From Glaciecola sp. (GTDB lineage Bacteria > Pseudomonadota > Gammaproteobacteria > Enterobacterales > Alteromonadaceae): a DNA stretch of 64,000 nt. The translations under genes and the position numbers were made by a program. Below, piece after piece: positions 49,555 to 61,160 of this stretch. Location: assembly GCA_029246415.1 (NCBI GenBank), contig JAQWNF010000002.1:1-64000 (forward strand), read 5' to 3'. The first letter of the stretch is position 1, and each line of letters begins with the position of its first letter. The notes beneath the pieces were generated by a model. That model ran no database searches, was not told where the DNA came from, and saw nothing but the letters and a program-made list of their open reading frames with translations.

Positions 49555-50661
49555 ATGAAATTTACGATCAGCCGTGAACAATTTTTACAACCGTTGCAAT
49601 TAGTTTCTGGCGCAATTGAACGTCGCCATACATTGCCAATTTTATCTAATATTTTATTAGTCGTAAAAGATGGTACGTTGACTTTAACGGGAACAGATTT
49701 AGAAGTAGAACTAATTTCTCATCTTGCATTATCTTCTGAAGGATATGAAGAGGGTGAAATTACTGTCCCTGCTAAAAAGTTAGTAGATATCTGTCGTGGT
49801 CTTTCTGATGGTAATGATATTACTTTCCAAGTTGATGGTAATAAAGCGACGATCCGTTCAGGTCGTGGTCGTTATACTCTTTCTACATTAAATGCTGCTG
49901 ATTACCCTAACCTAGAAGATTGGCAAGCTGATGTTGAGTTTGTTATTTCTCAAAGTGATTTAAAACATTTAATTGATAGCACTAGTTTTGCAATGGCGCA
50001 GCAAGATGTACGTTATTACCTAAATGGTATGTCTTTAGAAACTGAAGAAAATAACATTCGAACTGTCGCTACCGATGGTCACCGATTGGCATTATGTAAC
50101 TTAGCGTATACAACGGAATCACTACCAGTACGTCAGGTTATTATTCCTCGTAAAGGTGTGCTTGAAATTAATCGATTGATTGAAGCGAATGACAGTTCAG
50201 TAAAAATTAAAATTGGCTCGAACCATATTAGTGTTAAGTCAGCAGATTTTGTTTTTACATCTAAATTAGTTGATGGCCGTTTCCCTGATCACCGTCGTGT
50301 GTTGCCGAAAGAAACTACAAAAGCGGTGATTGCCAATAAAGATGTAATGAAGAAAGCATTTAGTCGTGCGTCTATTTTATCAAACGAAAAATTCCGTGGT
50401 GTACGTTTAAACTTATCTAATGGTGAGTTAAAAATTACTGCCAACAATCCTGAGCAAGAAGAAGCAGAAGAAATTGTTGATGTTAACTATCAAGGTGAAG
50501 ATCTTGAGATTGGTTTCAACGTTGCTTACTTGATTGATGTGATGAACGCATTAAAAACTGATGATGTGAAGTTTAACTTATCAGATTCAAATGCAAGTGC
50601 GTTGATTGAAGATGCGATGGATAGTTCGGCATTGTACGTTATCATGCCAATGCGTCTATAG
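49555..50661 (+). CDS. dnaN: DNA polymerase III beta sliding clamp
   Basis: A 368-residue clamp with three topologically similar domains: FTISREQFLQPLQLVSGAIE at the start and the C-terminal ALYVIMPMRL, the typical ending that lines the partner-binding cleft. The gene is 51 bp after dnaA and 21 bp before recF. It tethers polymerase III and many repair proteins to DNA. Confidence 0.97.
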   Translation: MKFTISREQFLQPLQLVSGAIERRHTLPILSNILLVVKDGTLTLTGTDLEVELISHLALSSEGYEEGEITVPAKKLVDICRGLSDGNDITFQVDGNKATIRSGRGRYTLSTLNAADYPNLEDWQADVEFVISQSDLKHLIDSTSFAMAQQDVRYYLNGMSLETEENNIRTVATDGHRLALCNLAYTTESLPVRQVIIPRKGVLEINRLIEANDSSVKIKIGSNHISVKSADFVFTSKLVDGRFPDHRRVLPKETTKAVIANKDVMKKAFSRASILSNEKFRGVRLNLSNGELKITANNPEQEEAEEIVDVNYQGEDLEIGFNVAYLIDVMNALKTDDVKFNLSDSNASALIEDAMDSSALYVIMPMRL

Positions 50662-50682
50662 TCCCTCTAGCTTGAATTCATT

Positions 50683-54214
<3,532 letters not shown>

Positions 54215-54246
54215 CTGCTAACGATCAAGTGTGAGTAGTAGAATTT

Positions 54247-54289
54247 AAAAAAGCCTTTTACTGAGATAAACCAGTAAAAGGCTTTTTTT
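54247..54289. terminator. Terminator after gyrB
   Basis: A stem of about 16 bp (AAAAGCCTTTTACTG paired with CAGTAAAAGGCTTTT) with an 8-base loop, ending in seven T on the plus strand. The complementary A-run makes it potentially bidirectional, also ending the leftward lipoprotein unit. Confidence 0.92.
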
Positions 54290-54360
54290 ATCAATCAATT
54301 TTATTGTTGGCTAAACTCAGAATTAACTGAAAATAACAGCTAATTGAAATCGAATAGCAG

Positions 54361-54816
54361 TTAAATATCCACTCGAGTAATTATTAGTGTAGGATTACCA
54401 TTGGCTAGCAATTTAAAACGGTAAGTGCCTGTTTCTGATGGGATAAATTGTAGATTGTGAGATCCTGATACACACACTAGATCGCGAGTTTTACCCTGTG
54501 CTAAAGGTGTGTCAGGTGTATCCGCACCACAATTGAGTTCACTAGTGTAATTACTATCAGCAAAACGAAAGTCATATGGTTGACCATCTGCGATAAGTTT
54601 TACGTCAACATAAAAACCATCATCTCCAGATACAACTAAGTAAGCTGGCTCAGCTTCCCACCAATTAAAAATACCACGTAGATACAAGGCTTCATAATTA
54701 ATCGATGGGGTAGTTGATACAACCGGAAAGTATTCACGGATGTTGACATTAGTTGCACAACCACTGAGAGAGATCGCAGCGGCGAGTACTAGCAGTCGTA
54801 ATTTTTGAGAAAGCAT
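54361..54816 (-). CDS. Predicted outer-membrane lipoprotein
   Basis: A 151-residue lipoprotein with signal LLVLAAAISLSGCATN (lipobox LSGC). The mature part contains LYLRGIFNWWEAEPAYLVVS, similar to the start of carbohydrate-binding immunoglobulin-like modules, and an ending YRFKLLANGNPTLIITRVDI. Two later cysteines may pair. No function is established. It follows glyS by 17 bp and is presumably cotranscribed with it. Confidence 0.7.
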   Translation of the reverse strand: MLSQKLRLLVLAAAISLSGCATNVNIREYFPVVSTTPSINYEALYLRGIFNWWEAEPAYLVVSGDDGFYVDVKLIADGQPYDFRFADSNYTSELNCGADTPDTPLAQGKTRDLVCVSGSHNLQFIPSETGTYRFKLLANGNPTLIITRVDI

Positions 54817-54833
54817 ATTACAGCATGGATCCT

Positions 54834-56906
54834 TTATTTGTTCGCTAGCACAGAAATATCTGCGGTAGATAAGAACAATGTACGAAGTTGTAGCAATAAC
54901 GCTAACCGGTTTTGACGTAATGACGCATCATCACTCATGACCATTATGTTATCGAAAAATGCATCAACCGCATCTTGTAATTGAGCTAACGAGGTTAAAA
55001 TAGTCGTATAGTCATTAGTAACTAACGCTGAGTTAACTGTAGCTTGTTGCTGAGTAATTTGCTGATATAAATTGCTTTCTTGGGTTTCATTCAGCAATGA
55101 TTCATCCACGCTAGAACTGTCAGGAACTTCATTCTTCGCCAGAATGTTTGCAACGCGTTTATTTGCCGCAGCTAGGGATTGGGCTTGGGGCAGTGCTTTA
55201 AACGCGGCTACGGCGTGTACACGAGCCGCAAAATCTGCGGGTTTTGAAACATTTCTTGCACTGACTGCTTGAATGACGTCTGTATCAATACCTTGATCTT
55301 GATACATTGCACGGAAACGACCTAAAACAAATTCAACCGCATTATCCAATGTGTCAGCATTAGTGAGCTTGTCACCATAAGTGGCGACTGCAAATGCCAA
55401 TAGTTCACGCACATCTAAATCATAATCACGTTCGGTAATAATACGTAACACACCAATTGCTGCACGGCGTAAAGCAAACGGATCTTTATCGCCTTTAGGT
55501 AACATGCCAATACCAAAGATACCGGCAAGGGTATCTAATTTATCCGCTAAAGCGACTGCCGCACTTACATCACTAGAAGGTAGCGCATCACCAGATTGGC
55601 GTGGCATATATTGTTCAGCTATCGCCTGTGCAACACTGCTATCTTCACCATCGTTTAATGCGTAGTATTTACCCATCACACCTTGAACATCTGGAAATTC
55701 CATAACCATTTCAGTCATTAAGTCTGTCTTGGCAAGTAAACCAGCACGCGCAGCATGATCTGCATTCGCACCAATTGACTGAGCAATAAACCCAGCAACT
55801 TGTTCAATACGTTTGGCCTTTTCAGCCAACGTACCTAATTGTTTTTGGAATAAAATACTGTTGAGTGATTCTAAACGCGATGCTAGAGAGTGCTTTTTAT
55901 CGGTATTAAAGAAAAACTCAGCATCAGCTAAACGAGGACGAATAACTTTTTGATTACCCTCAATAACGTGTTCAGGTGCAGATGATTGAATATTACTTAC
56001 AAACAGGAACGTCGACGATAAGTTGCCTTCACTATCTAACAAAGGCACATATTTTTGATCGTCTTTCATCGTGTAGATCAATGCTTCTTTAGGGACGGCT
56101 AAAAAGCGTTCTTCAAAACTAGCTTGGAGCACTACAGGGTATTCAACCAACGACGCAATTTCTTCTAATAACGCTTCATTATAATCAGCAGTTAAACCAA
56201 GTGCTTGGGCCTGGTCATTCAGACCTTGCGCAATATCAGCTTGGCGCACAGCATAATTAGCGACGACGAAGTGTTCGCGACACGCCGCTTCATAGTTATC
56301 AGCATGGGCTAAAGTAAATGTACGTGGACCATGAAAACGGTGACCTTGTAACACATTATTAGAAGGCATATCTAGTACGCTAGCTGGTAAAACATCAGCG
56401 CCATACATTGCCGTAAATGTGTGTACTGGCCGAATAAATTGCGTGTCACTATCACCCCAGCGCATTGGCTTAGGGATAGGAAGTTTAGCTACAGAACGGC
56501 TAACAATCCCTTCAATTAATACGTCTAAGGCTTGGCCGGTGACTTGTGCTTTATGTAGCAGCCATTCACCTTTGTCGGTAACTAAACGCTGTGCATCGGC
56601 AACGTCAATACCATTACCACGAGCCCAACCCATTGCTGCTTTAGTCGGTTGACCGTCTTCAGTGAAGGCTGCGCTCACCGCTGGGCCGCGTTTTTCAACA
56701 ACAGTATCAGCTTGTTGATATGCTAAGTCAGCAAATTGCACGGCTATACGGCGTGGACTAGCAAACCATTTGACGTCACTGTAAGCAAGCTGGGCTTCAT
56801 CAATCTCTTTTTGCACATTCGATGCAAAAGCAGTGGCGAGTGTTTTAAGTGATTTTGGTGGTAACTCTTCGGTTCCCAATTCAATTAATAGGGTTTCGGT
56901 GCGCAT
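54834..56906 (-). CDS. glyS: Glycyl-tRNA synthetase beta subunit
   Basis: A 690-residue beta subunit, the expected length. The start TLLIELGTEELPPKSLKTLA, the block ADAEFFFNTDKKHSLASRL and the C-terminal anticodon-binding region are conserved. It forms the alpha2beta2 glycyl-tRNA synthetase with GlyQ and contributes tRNA binding. Its ATG overlaps the glyQ stop by one base. Confidence 0.97.
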   Translation of the reverse strand: MRTETLLIELGTEELPPKSLKTLATAFASNVQKEIDEAQLAYSDVKWFASPRRIAVQFADLAYQQADTVVEKRGPAVSAAFTEDGQPTKAAMGWARGNGIDVADAQRLVTDKGEWLLHKAQVTGQALDVLIEGIVSRSVAKLPIPKPMRWGDSDTQFIRPVHTFTAMYGADVLPASVLDMPSNNVLQGHRFHGPRTFTLAHADNYEAACREHFVVANYAVRQADIAQGLNDQAQALGLTADYNEALLEEIASLVEYPVVLQASFEERFLAVPKEALIYTMKDDQKYVPLLDSEGNLSSTFLFVSNIQSSAPEHVIEGNQKVIRPRLADAEFFFNTDKKHSLASRLESLNSILFQKQLGTLAEKAKRIEQVAGFIAQSIGANADHAARAGLLAKTDLMTEMVMEFPDVQGVMGKYYALNDGEDSSVAQAIAEQYMPRQSGDALPSSDVSAAVALADKLDTLAGIFGIGMLPKGDKDPFALRRAAIGVLRIITERDYDLDVRELLAFAVATYGDKLTNADTLDNAVEFVLGRFRAMYQDQGIDTDVIQAVSARNVSKPADFAARVHAVAAFKALPQAQSLAAANKRVANILAKNEVPDSSSVDESLLNETQESNLYQQITQQQATVNSALVTNDYTTILTSLAQLQDAVDAFFDNIMVMSDDASLRQNRLALLLQLRTLFLSTADISVLANK

Positions 56907-57814
56907 TATTTCGCCTCCTTATTACACATAGGAAAGCCTAACGCTTCACGCGCTGCAAAATAACTTTCTGCTACTGCTTTAGCTAATGTTCTGACTCGTA
57001 AAATATAGCGTTGACGTTCGGTTACACTGATAGCATGACGGGCATCGAGTAAGTTAAACGAATGCGATGCTTTCATGACTTGCTCATAAGCAGGTAATGG
57101 CAGGTTATGCTCAATCAGATTTAGTGCGTCCTTTTCTGACTGATCAAATGCTGCAAACAAGGCATCCACATCGGCGTGTTCAAAGTTATATGCACTTTGT
57201 TCAACTTCATTTTGATGGAACACATCGCCATAAGTAACCGGACCATTTGGACCATGAGTCCAAACTAAGTCATAAATACTATCTACGCCTTGAACGTACA
57301 TTGCCAGACGTTCTAAGCCATAAGTGATTTCGCCAGTAACAGGTTTACATTCAATGCCACCGACTTGCTGGAAATAGGTGAATTGAGTCACTTCCATGCC
57401 ATTTAACCAGACTTCCCAACCTAAGCCCCAAGCGCCTAGAGTGGGGGATTCCCAGTTATCTTCAACAAAGCGAATATCATGTACGAGTGGGTCAAAGCCG
57501 AGTTCTTTTAATGAACCAAGGTACAACTCTTGAATATCTTTTGGAGAAGGCTTAAGCATGACTTGAAACTGATAATAATGTTGCAAGCGATTTGGATTGT
57601 CACCGTAACGACCATCTGTAGGACGACGGCAAGGTTGCACATAAGCGCTTGAAATTGGCTCAGGACCAAGAGAGCGTAAAAAAGTCATTGGGTGGAACGT
57701 ACCCGCACCGACTTCCATATCTAATGGTTGAATAATGACACATCCTTGACGAGCCCAATAATCTTGTAGCGCTTGGATCAATCCTTGAAAGGTTTTTACA
57801 TCGTAATTTGACAT
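56906..57814 (-). CDS. glyQ: Glycyl-tRNA synthetase alpha subunit
   Basis: A 302-residue class II catalytic subunit. [20 protein letters not shown] and [17 protein letters not shown] lead into the motif [20 protein letters not shown]. The enzyme charges tRNA-Gly. It is the first gene of the glyQ-glyS-lipoprotein unit. Confidence 0.97.
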   Translation of the reverse strand: MSNYDVKTFQGLIQALQDYWARQGCVIIQPLDMEVGAGTFHPMTFLRSLGPEPISSAYVQPCRRPTDGRYGDNPNRLQHYYQFQVMLKPSPKDIQELYLGSLKELGFDPLVHDIRFVEDNWESPTLGAWGLGWEVWLNGMEVTQFTYFQQVGGIECKPVTGEITYGLERLAMYVQGVDSIYDLVWTHGPNGPVTYGDVFHQNEVEQSAYNFEHADVDALFAAFDQSEKDALNLIEHNLPLPAYEQVMKASHSFNLLDARHAISVTERQRYILRVRTLAKAVAESYFAAREALGFPMCNKEAK

Positions 57815-57916
57815 ACTATATTTACTTCGTTGTGCTTGGGATAATTATGTAAGATAGTATAACGTGACTTGTACAACGAATGTAGTGTAAATGTATAGTT
57901 TACTTAGGAAAAAAGT

Positions 57917-58393
57917 CTAAATAGTGGGGTGATAGTCACGTAAGAGGGTTACTTCAGCAATGATCGCACTTTCAAACGTGGCTTCGATTGCTTCTCTAGC
58001 GAGATCTTGTTCTCGACGGGCTTTTTTGGTTAGTGCCGCTCGTGCTTCATGTGTCGCAAAATCCGCAATTTTAGCGTGTAATTGGTATATATTTGGGTAA
58101 ATATCAGCAAATTGTGGTGCAGGGTTGATTGGTAAGGCGTCTAACAGATTGGTTAAGCGGATAACCCCTTCAGATAAATCACATTGTTGTTGTTCAACAG
58201 CAAGCGCAATCGTATGAACGGACATCATGATGTTGTCGACACGTTTTGCTCTGACTTGCGCTTGTTTTGCTTTAGCTTCGGCAAGTTTTACTTTTTGTTC
58301 ATTGAGTTGTGATAATAATTTTCCGGCATAAAAAGCTAAGCCTGCAACTACTATCACTCCTAATATTACCAAAGCTATAAACATACTACTCAA
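57917..58393 (-). CDS. DUF2489 family membrane-anchored protein
   Basis: A 158-residue protein: one N-terminal transmembrane helix (IALVILGVIVVAGLAFYAGK), a coiled coil rich in Lys/Ala/Glu (QLNEQKVKLAEAKAKQAQVR), then the DUF2489 domain with EQQQCDLSEGVIRLTNLLDA. The function is unknown. It lies 11 bp downstream of yihI, a linkage seen in related genomes. Confidence 0.75.
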   Translation of the reverse strand: MSSMFIALVILGVIVVAGLAFYAGKLLSQLNEQKVKLAEAKAKQAQVRAKRVDNIMMSVHTIALAVEQQQCDLSEGVIRLTNLLDALPINPAPQFADIYPNIYQLHAKIADFATHEARAALTKKARREQDLAREAIEATFESAIIAEVTLLRDYHPTI

Positions 58394-58404
58394 TCCACAC
58401 TATA

Positions 58405-58932
58405 TTATTTAAAATCGTTAATATTAATAGACTCAAACGTCTTAAGCGGATCATCATCAGTACTAAACTCTTTACTCTCATCGTGGCTTTCATCTTCTTC
58501 GTCTTTGATGCCTAACAAATCGCATAAGACTTGATGACGTGCCATTTTTTCTTCCATGTACTGTTTTTCTTCTTTACTTAAGCGCTGACCGTCATCATAT
58601 TTGTCGATTAATACGGCTAAACGGTCATCTGCTTCTAAGGCAGCAAGCTCTTGAGCTGGAGTTGCGTAGCGTTTAATTTTAGGCTCTATCAATTTATGTT
58701 TAGTGGCGATTAAATCAATTTTTTTGGTACTGCCGATACGTGGATCTTTTTTGGGGCCTTTGATGACTGTTTTATCAGAAATAGGTGCCGAGTGACGCGA
58801 ACCTGCCGGTCGTCCGTTATCTTTTTTTACGGAAGAAGGTTTTTTTGATTTAGTTTTATGACTACCGTATTTATCGTTACTATTTGCAATGCCGATTGGA
58901 CCTGCTTTTCTGGATTTTTTAACGCGTGGCAT
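58405..58932 (-). CDS. yihI: Der GTPase-activating protein YihI
   Basis: A 175-residue protein. The basic, disordered N-terminus has MPRVKKSRKAGPIG, then GRPAGSRH. The conserved acidic C-terminal half has DDRLAVLIDKYDDGQRLSKE and MARHQVLCDLLGI. YihI stimulates the ribosome-assembly GTPase Der. An upstream in-frame ATG 8 codons earlier is possible, but the ATG at 58932 matches the family start. Confidence 0.88.
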   Translation of the reverse strand: MPRVKKSRKAGPIGIANSNDKYGSHKTKSKKPSSVKKDNGRPAGSRHSAPISDKTVIKGPKKDPRIGSTKKIDLIATKHKLIEPKIKRYATPAQELAALEADDRLAVLIDKYDDGQRLSKEEKQYMEEKMARHQVLCDLLGIKDEEDESHDESKEFSTDDDPLKTFESININDFK

Positions 58933-59016
58933 GATTGACTCTGTAATATGTTGCAATTCAATGGTGGATTATACAACAGATTATCGATGTTTAGTAAGAG
59001 ATAGAAAAGAAAAAAG

Positions 59017-59039
59017 GTGATAATCGAAATTATCACCTT
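59017..59039 (-). terminator. Leftward terminator downstream of cytochrome c4
   Basis: AAGGTGATAAT and ATTATCACCTT form an 11-bp stem around about 59018-59039, followed on the minus strand by TTTTTT. It could end the cytochrome c4 transcript, whose stop lies about 255 bp upstream, or a transcript starting in that gap. Confidence 0.7.
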
Positions 59040-59218
59040 ATTAGGCTGGTTTACACTTCTCCCGTATTGCTTGTCCGTCTTACGCGGCTTTAGCTGGATG
59101 TATACCAACAACTCTACTTTTTATTATTTTTGACAGAGTAATAACTTGTTTTGGGTCTTCCTGACACTTTATTGTACGTTCCGTCAAGTTGTTGACAGAA
59201 TACATGAATTATTTTCAT
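59040..59218 (-). pseudogene. Degenerate short ORF in the cytochrome c4 downstream gap
   Basis: From an ATG at 59216-59218 the minus strand reads 34 residues beginning MKIIHVFCQQLDGTYNKVSG and ending in a TAG. A +1 shift just before that stop continues as RVVGIHPAKAA and then a second stop. I do not recognise a family. The composition looks protein-like rather than random, but this is weak evidence. Confidence 0.25.
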
Positions 59219-59294
59219 TTACAACTCATTTACATTAAAAAGACAAATAAATACTACTTTAGTTGTAAATAATTAAGCGAAAGTTAGTTATAGT

Positions 59295-59918
59295 TTAGTG
59301 TAGACCAGCAAGATAATTCGCTAAGATCGTAATATCTTCGTCAGTTAACTTGGCTGCAATATCACGCATCATGCCATTTAAGTCATTATGACGGTCGCCA
59401 GAACGAAACATTTTAAGCTGACTTATCGTGTAATCCACGTGCTGACCAGAAATATCAGGAAAGCCTGCTTGACCCATTCCATTACCACGAGGACCGTGAC
59501 ATGCTATACATGCTGTAATTTTACGTTCGGCATCGCCACCACGATATAATGCAGCACCTGGCGCAATGTATTCCTCAGGAGTTGCACCAGCTTTAGCGGT
59601 TTGGCTAGCAAAGTATGCAGAAATATCCAACATATCTTGTTCTGAAAGGCCTACAGCCATGCCATTCATCACGGCGTTGTTACGGCCTTCTTTACCACTG
59701 CTCATAGCTGCGGCTTTGAATTCTTGTAACTGTTTTACAAGGTACTTATTGTGCTGACCAGCAAGCTTGGGATTCATTGGAATCATGCTGTTTCCATCTG
59801 AACCATGACATGCTGCACATGTTGCTGATTTCGCTTTACCTGCTTCTGCATCACCTTGTGCCAAAGTAAAACCGCTAATAGTCAATGATAGGCAGAACAA
59901 CAAACTTAGTTTTTTCAT
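59295..59918 (-). CDS. Dihaem cytochrome c4
   Basis: A 207-residue periplasmic dihaem cytochrome. The signal peptide ends near residue 20 (SLTISGFTLA). The haem motifs are CAACH (34-38) and CIACH (137-141), and each half carries a downstream methionine ligand region (MNGMAVGL and LNGMMRDIA). Cytochrome c4 passes electrons to terminal oxidases. In Alteromonadales and Pseudomonas it often sits next to engB and polA, as here. Confidence 0.93.
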   Translation of the reverse strand: MKKLSLLFCLSLTISGFTLAQGDAEAGKAKSATCAACHGSDGNSMIPMNPKLAGQHNKYLVKQLQEFKAAAMSSGKEGRNNAVMNGMAVGLSEQDMLDISAYFASQTAKAGATPEEYIAPGAALYRGGDAERKITACIACHGPRGNGMGQAGFPDISGQHVDYTISQLKMFRSGDRHNDLNGMMRDIAAKLTDEDITILANYLAGLH

Positions 59919-60094
59919 ACGAGTACTCTTAAAAAACGTTAATAATCTTTATGCACATATGTGCTATGATGCGTATATTACACATTTACAGACAGATTAA
60001 AAACCATTCGCTGCAAATGTATTGAAAAAAACATGTAAAATATACAACTCTATATCGAAGCATATCCTAGATTACTTAATAAGAAATACCTTCA

Positions 60095-60748
60095 ATGACC
60101 TATTATACTAAAGCAAAATTCCTCACTAGTGCACCAGATATTCAGCATTTAGACCAAAGTAGTGGCGTAGAAGTCGCATTTGCAGGTCGCTCCAACGCTG
60201 GAAAATCCAGTGCTTTAAACACCTTAACCCGTCAAAAGGGTTTAGCACGTACCAGTAAAACCCCTGGTCGAACTCAGTTAATCAATGTGTTTGAGTTAGA
60301 TGAAAAACGCCGATTAGTGGATTTACCTGGATATGGATATGCCAAAGTACCGCTAGCAATGAAGTTAAAATGGCAAAAATCACTAGGTGAGTATTTGCAA
60401 AAACGTAAGTGTATATCAGGGCTTGTAGTACTAATGGATATTCGTCACCCATTTAAAGATCTGGATCAGGAGTTGATTCAATGGGCGGTTAATGCAGAAA
60501 TTCCAGTATTAGGCTTACTGACTAAAGCAGACAAACTTAAATCGGGTAAACGCAAAGCCCAAGTCTTGATGGCGCGCGAAGCGGCTATGGCTTTTTGTGG
60601 TGACGTAACAATCCATGCTTTTTCTTCATTAACTCGTATAGGCTTAAATGAACTAGAGCATAAGCTTGATGAATGGCTACAACTAAAAGCGCCAGAGCCA
60701 AAAGAAAGCATTGATGTAGATACAATAAATCAAGCACCGAACGAATAA
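60095..60748 (+). CDS. engB: Ribosome biogenesis GTPase EngB (YihA/YsxC)
   Basis: A 217-residue TRAFAC GTPase. Motifs: G1 [16 protein letters not shown]2 with [15 protein letters not shown]3 [11 protein letters not shown] and G4 [10 protein letters not shown]. EngB is essential for 50S ribosomal assembly. The acidic C-terminal tail (about 20 residues) is non-conserved. It diverges from cytochrome c4 and converges on spf and polA, as yihA does in E. coli. Confidence 0.95.
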   Translation: MTYYTKAKFLTSAPDIQHLDQSSGVEVAFAGRSNAGKSSALNTLTRQKGLARTSKTPGRTQLINVFELDEKRRLVDLPGYGYAKVPLAMKLKWQKSLGEYLQKRKCISGLVVLMDIRHPFKDLDQELIQWAVNAEIPVLGLLTKADKLKSGKRKAQVLMAREAAMAFCGDVTIHAFSSLTRIGLNELEHKLDEWLQLKAPEPKESIDVDTINQAPNE

Positions 60749-60836
60749 CGACATTGTGTTTTTGTAAAAAAGTGTAAGCTTAGAGCACTTTGCATATAAA
60801 GTCCTGCCAACATATTCCTGCCAGCAAATCGTAGGC

Positions 60837-60864
60837 AAAAAAAAGCCCCAGCACACTCTGGGGC
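60837..60864 (-). terminator. Second leftward terminator behind spf
   Basis: On the minus strand GCCCCAG and CTGGGGC form a 7-bp stem with a 6-base loop, followed by eight T. There is no T-run on the other strand, so it does not serve engB. It ends either read-through from spf or a second small RNA. The stem is the same as that of the E. coli Spot 42 terminator. Confidence 0.85.
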
Positions 60865-60956
60865 AGTTCAAACAAGGGAAAAACACACATTAACAGTACT
60901 ATAGAGAGTACTTGTTTGGATTAGTTCAAATTATTTCAAATCTTTTTTACGAGCAT

Positions 60957-61023
60957 AAAAAAAGCTCCAACAAAAAATGCTGGAGCCTAAACAAAGGTTT
61001 TAATATAAACCTCTGTACCCTAC
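60957..61023 (-). ncRNA. spf: Spot 42-like small RNA
   Basis: The minus strand from 61023 begins GTAGGGTACAGAGGT, identical to the first 15 bases of E. coli Spot 42. After about 20 variable bases a hairpin (CTCCAGCA with TGTTGGAG) and a run of T give an end near 60957, a 67-nt RNA. It lies between engB and polA on the polA strand, exactly as spf does in E. coli. Spot 42 base-pairs with mRNAs of carbon metabolism with the help of Hfq; its targets here are unknown. It is shorter than the 109 nt of E. coli. Confidence 0.8.
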
Positions 61024-61030
61024 AACATCT

Positions 61031-61058
61031 ATTGTAGGCACAGTTAAAAAATTATCAA
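61031..61058 (-). promoter_or_regulatory. spf promoter
   Basis: On the minus strand TTGATA (61053-61058) and TACAAT (61031-61036) are 16 bp apart. The -10 is 7 bp from the G at 61023 where the E. coli-like RNA begins. The surrounding 61059-61160 is A/T-rich and holds no other feature I can name. Confidence 0.75.
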
Positions 61059-61160
61059 GAAAAATGTAATAAAATTACAAAAATATTCTATATTTATTTT
61101 GTAAATGTTAACAGTTTTACGGCATGTCTTATGCTCAGCTTAACTCTCTCTTTACCTCTA

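Noticed and set aside
60964-60987. First terminator behind spf as the terminator of engB
   Set aside because: The T-run lies on the minus strand only, so it cannot end the plus-strand engB transcript.
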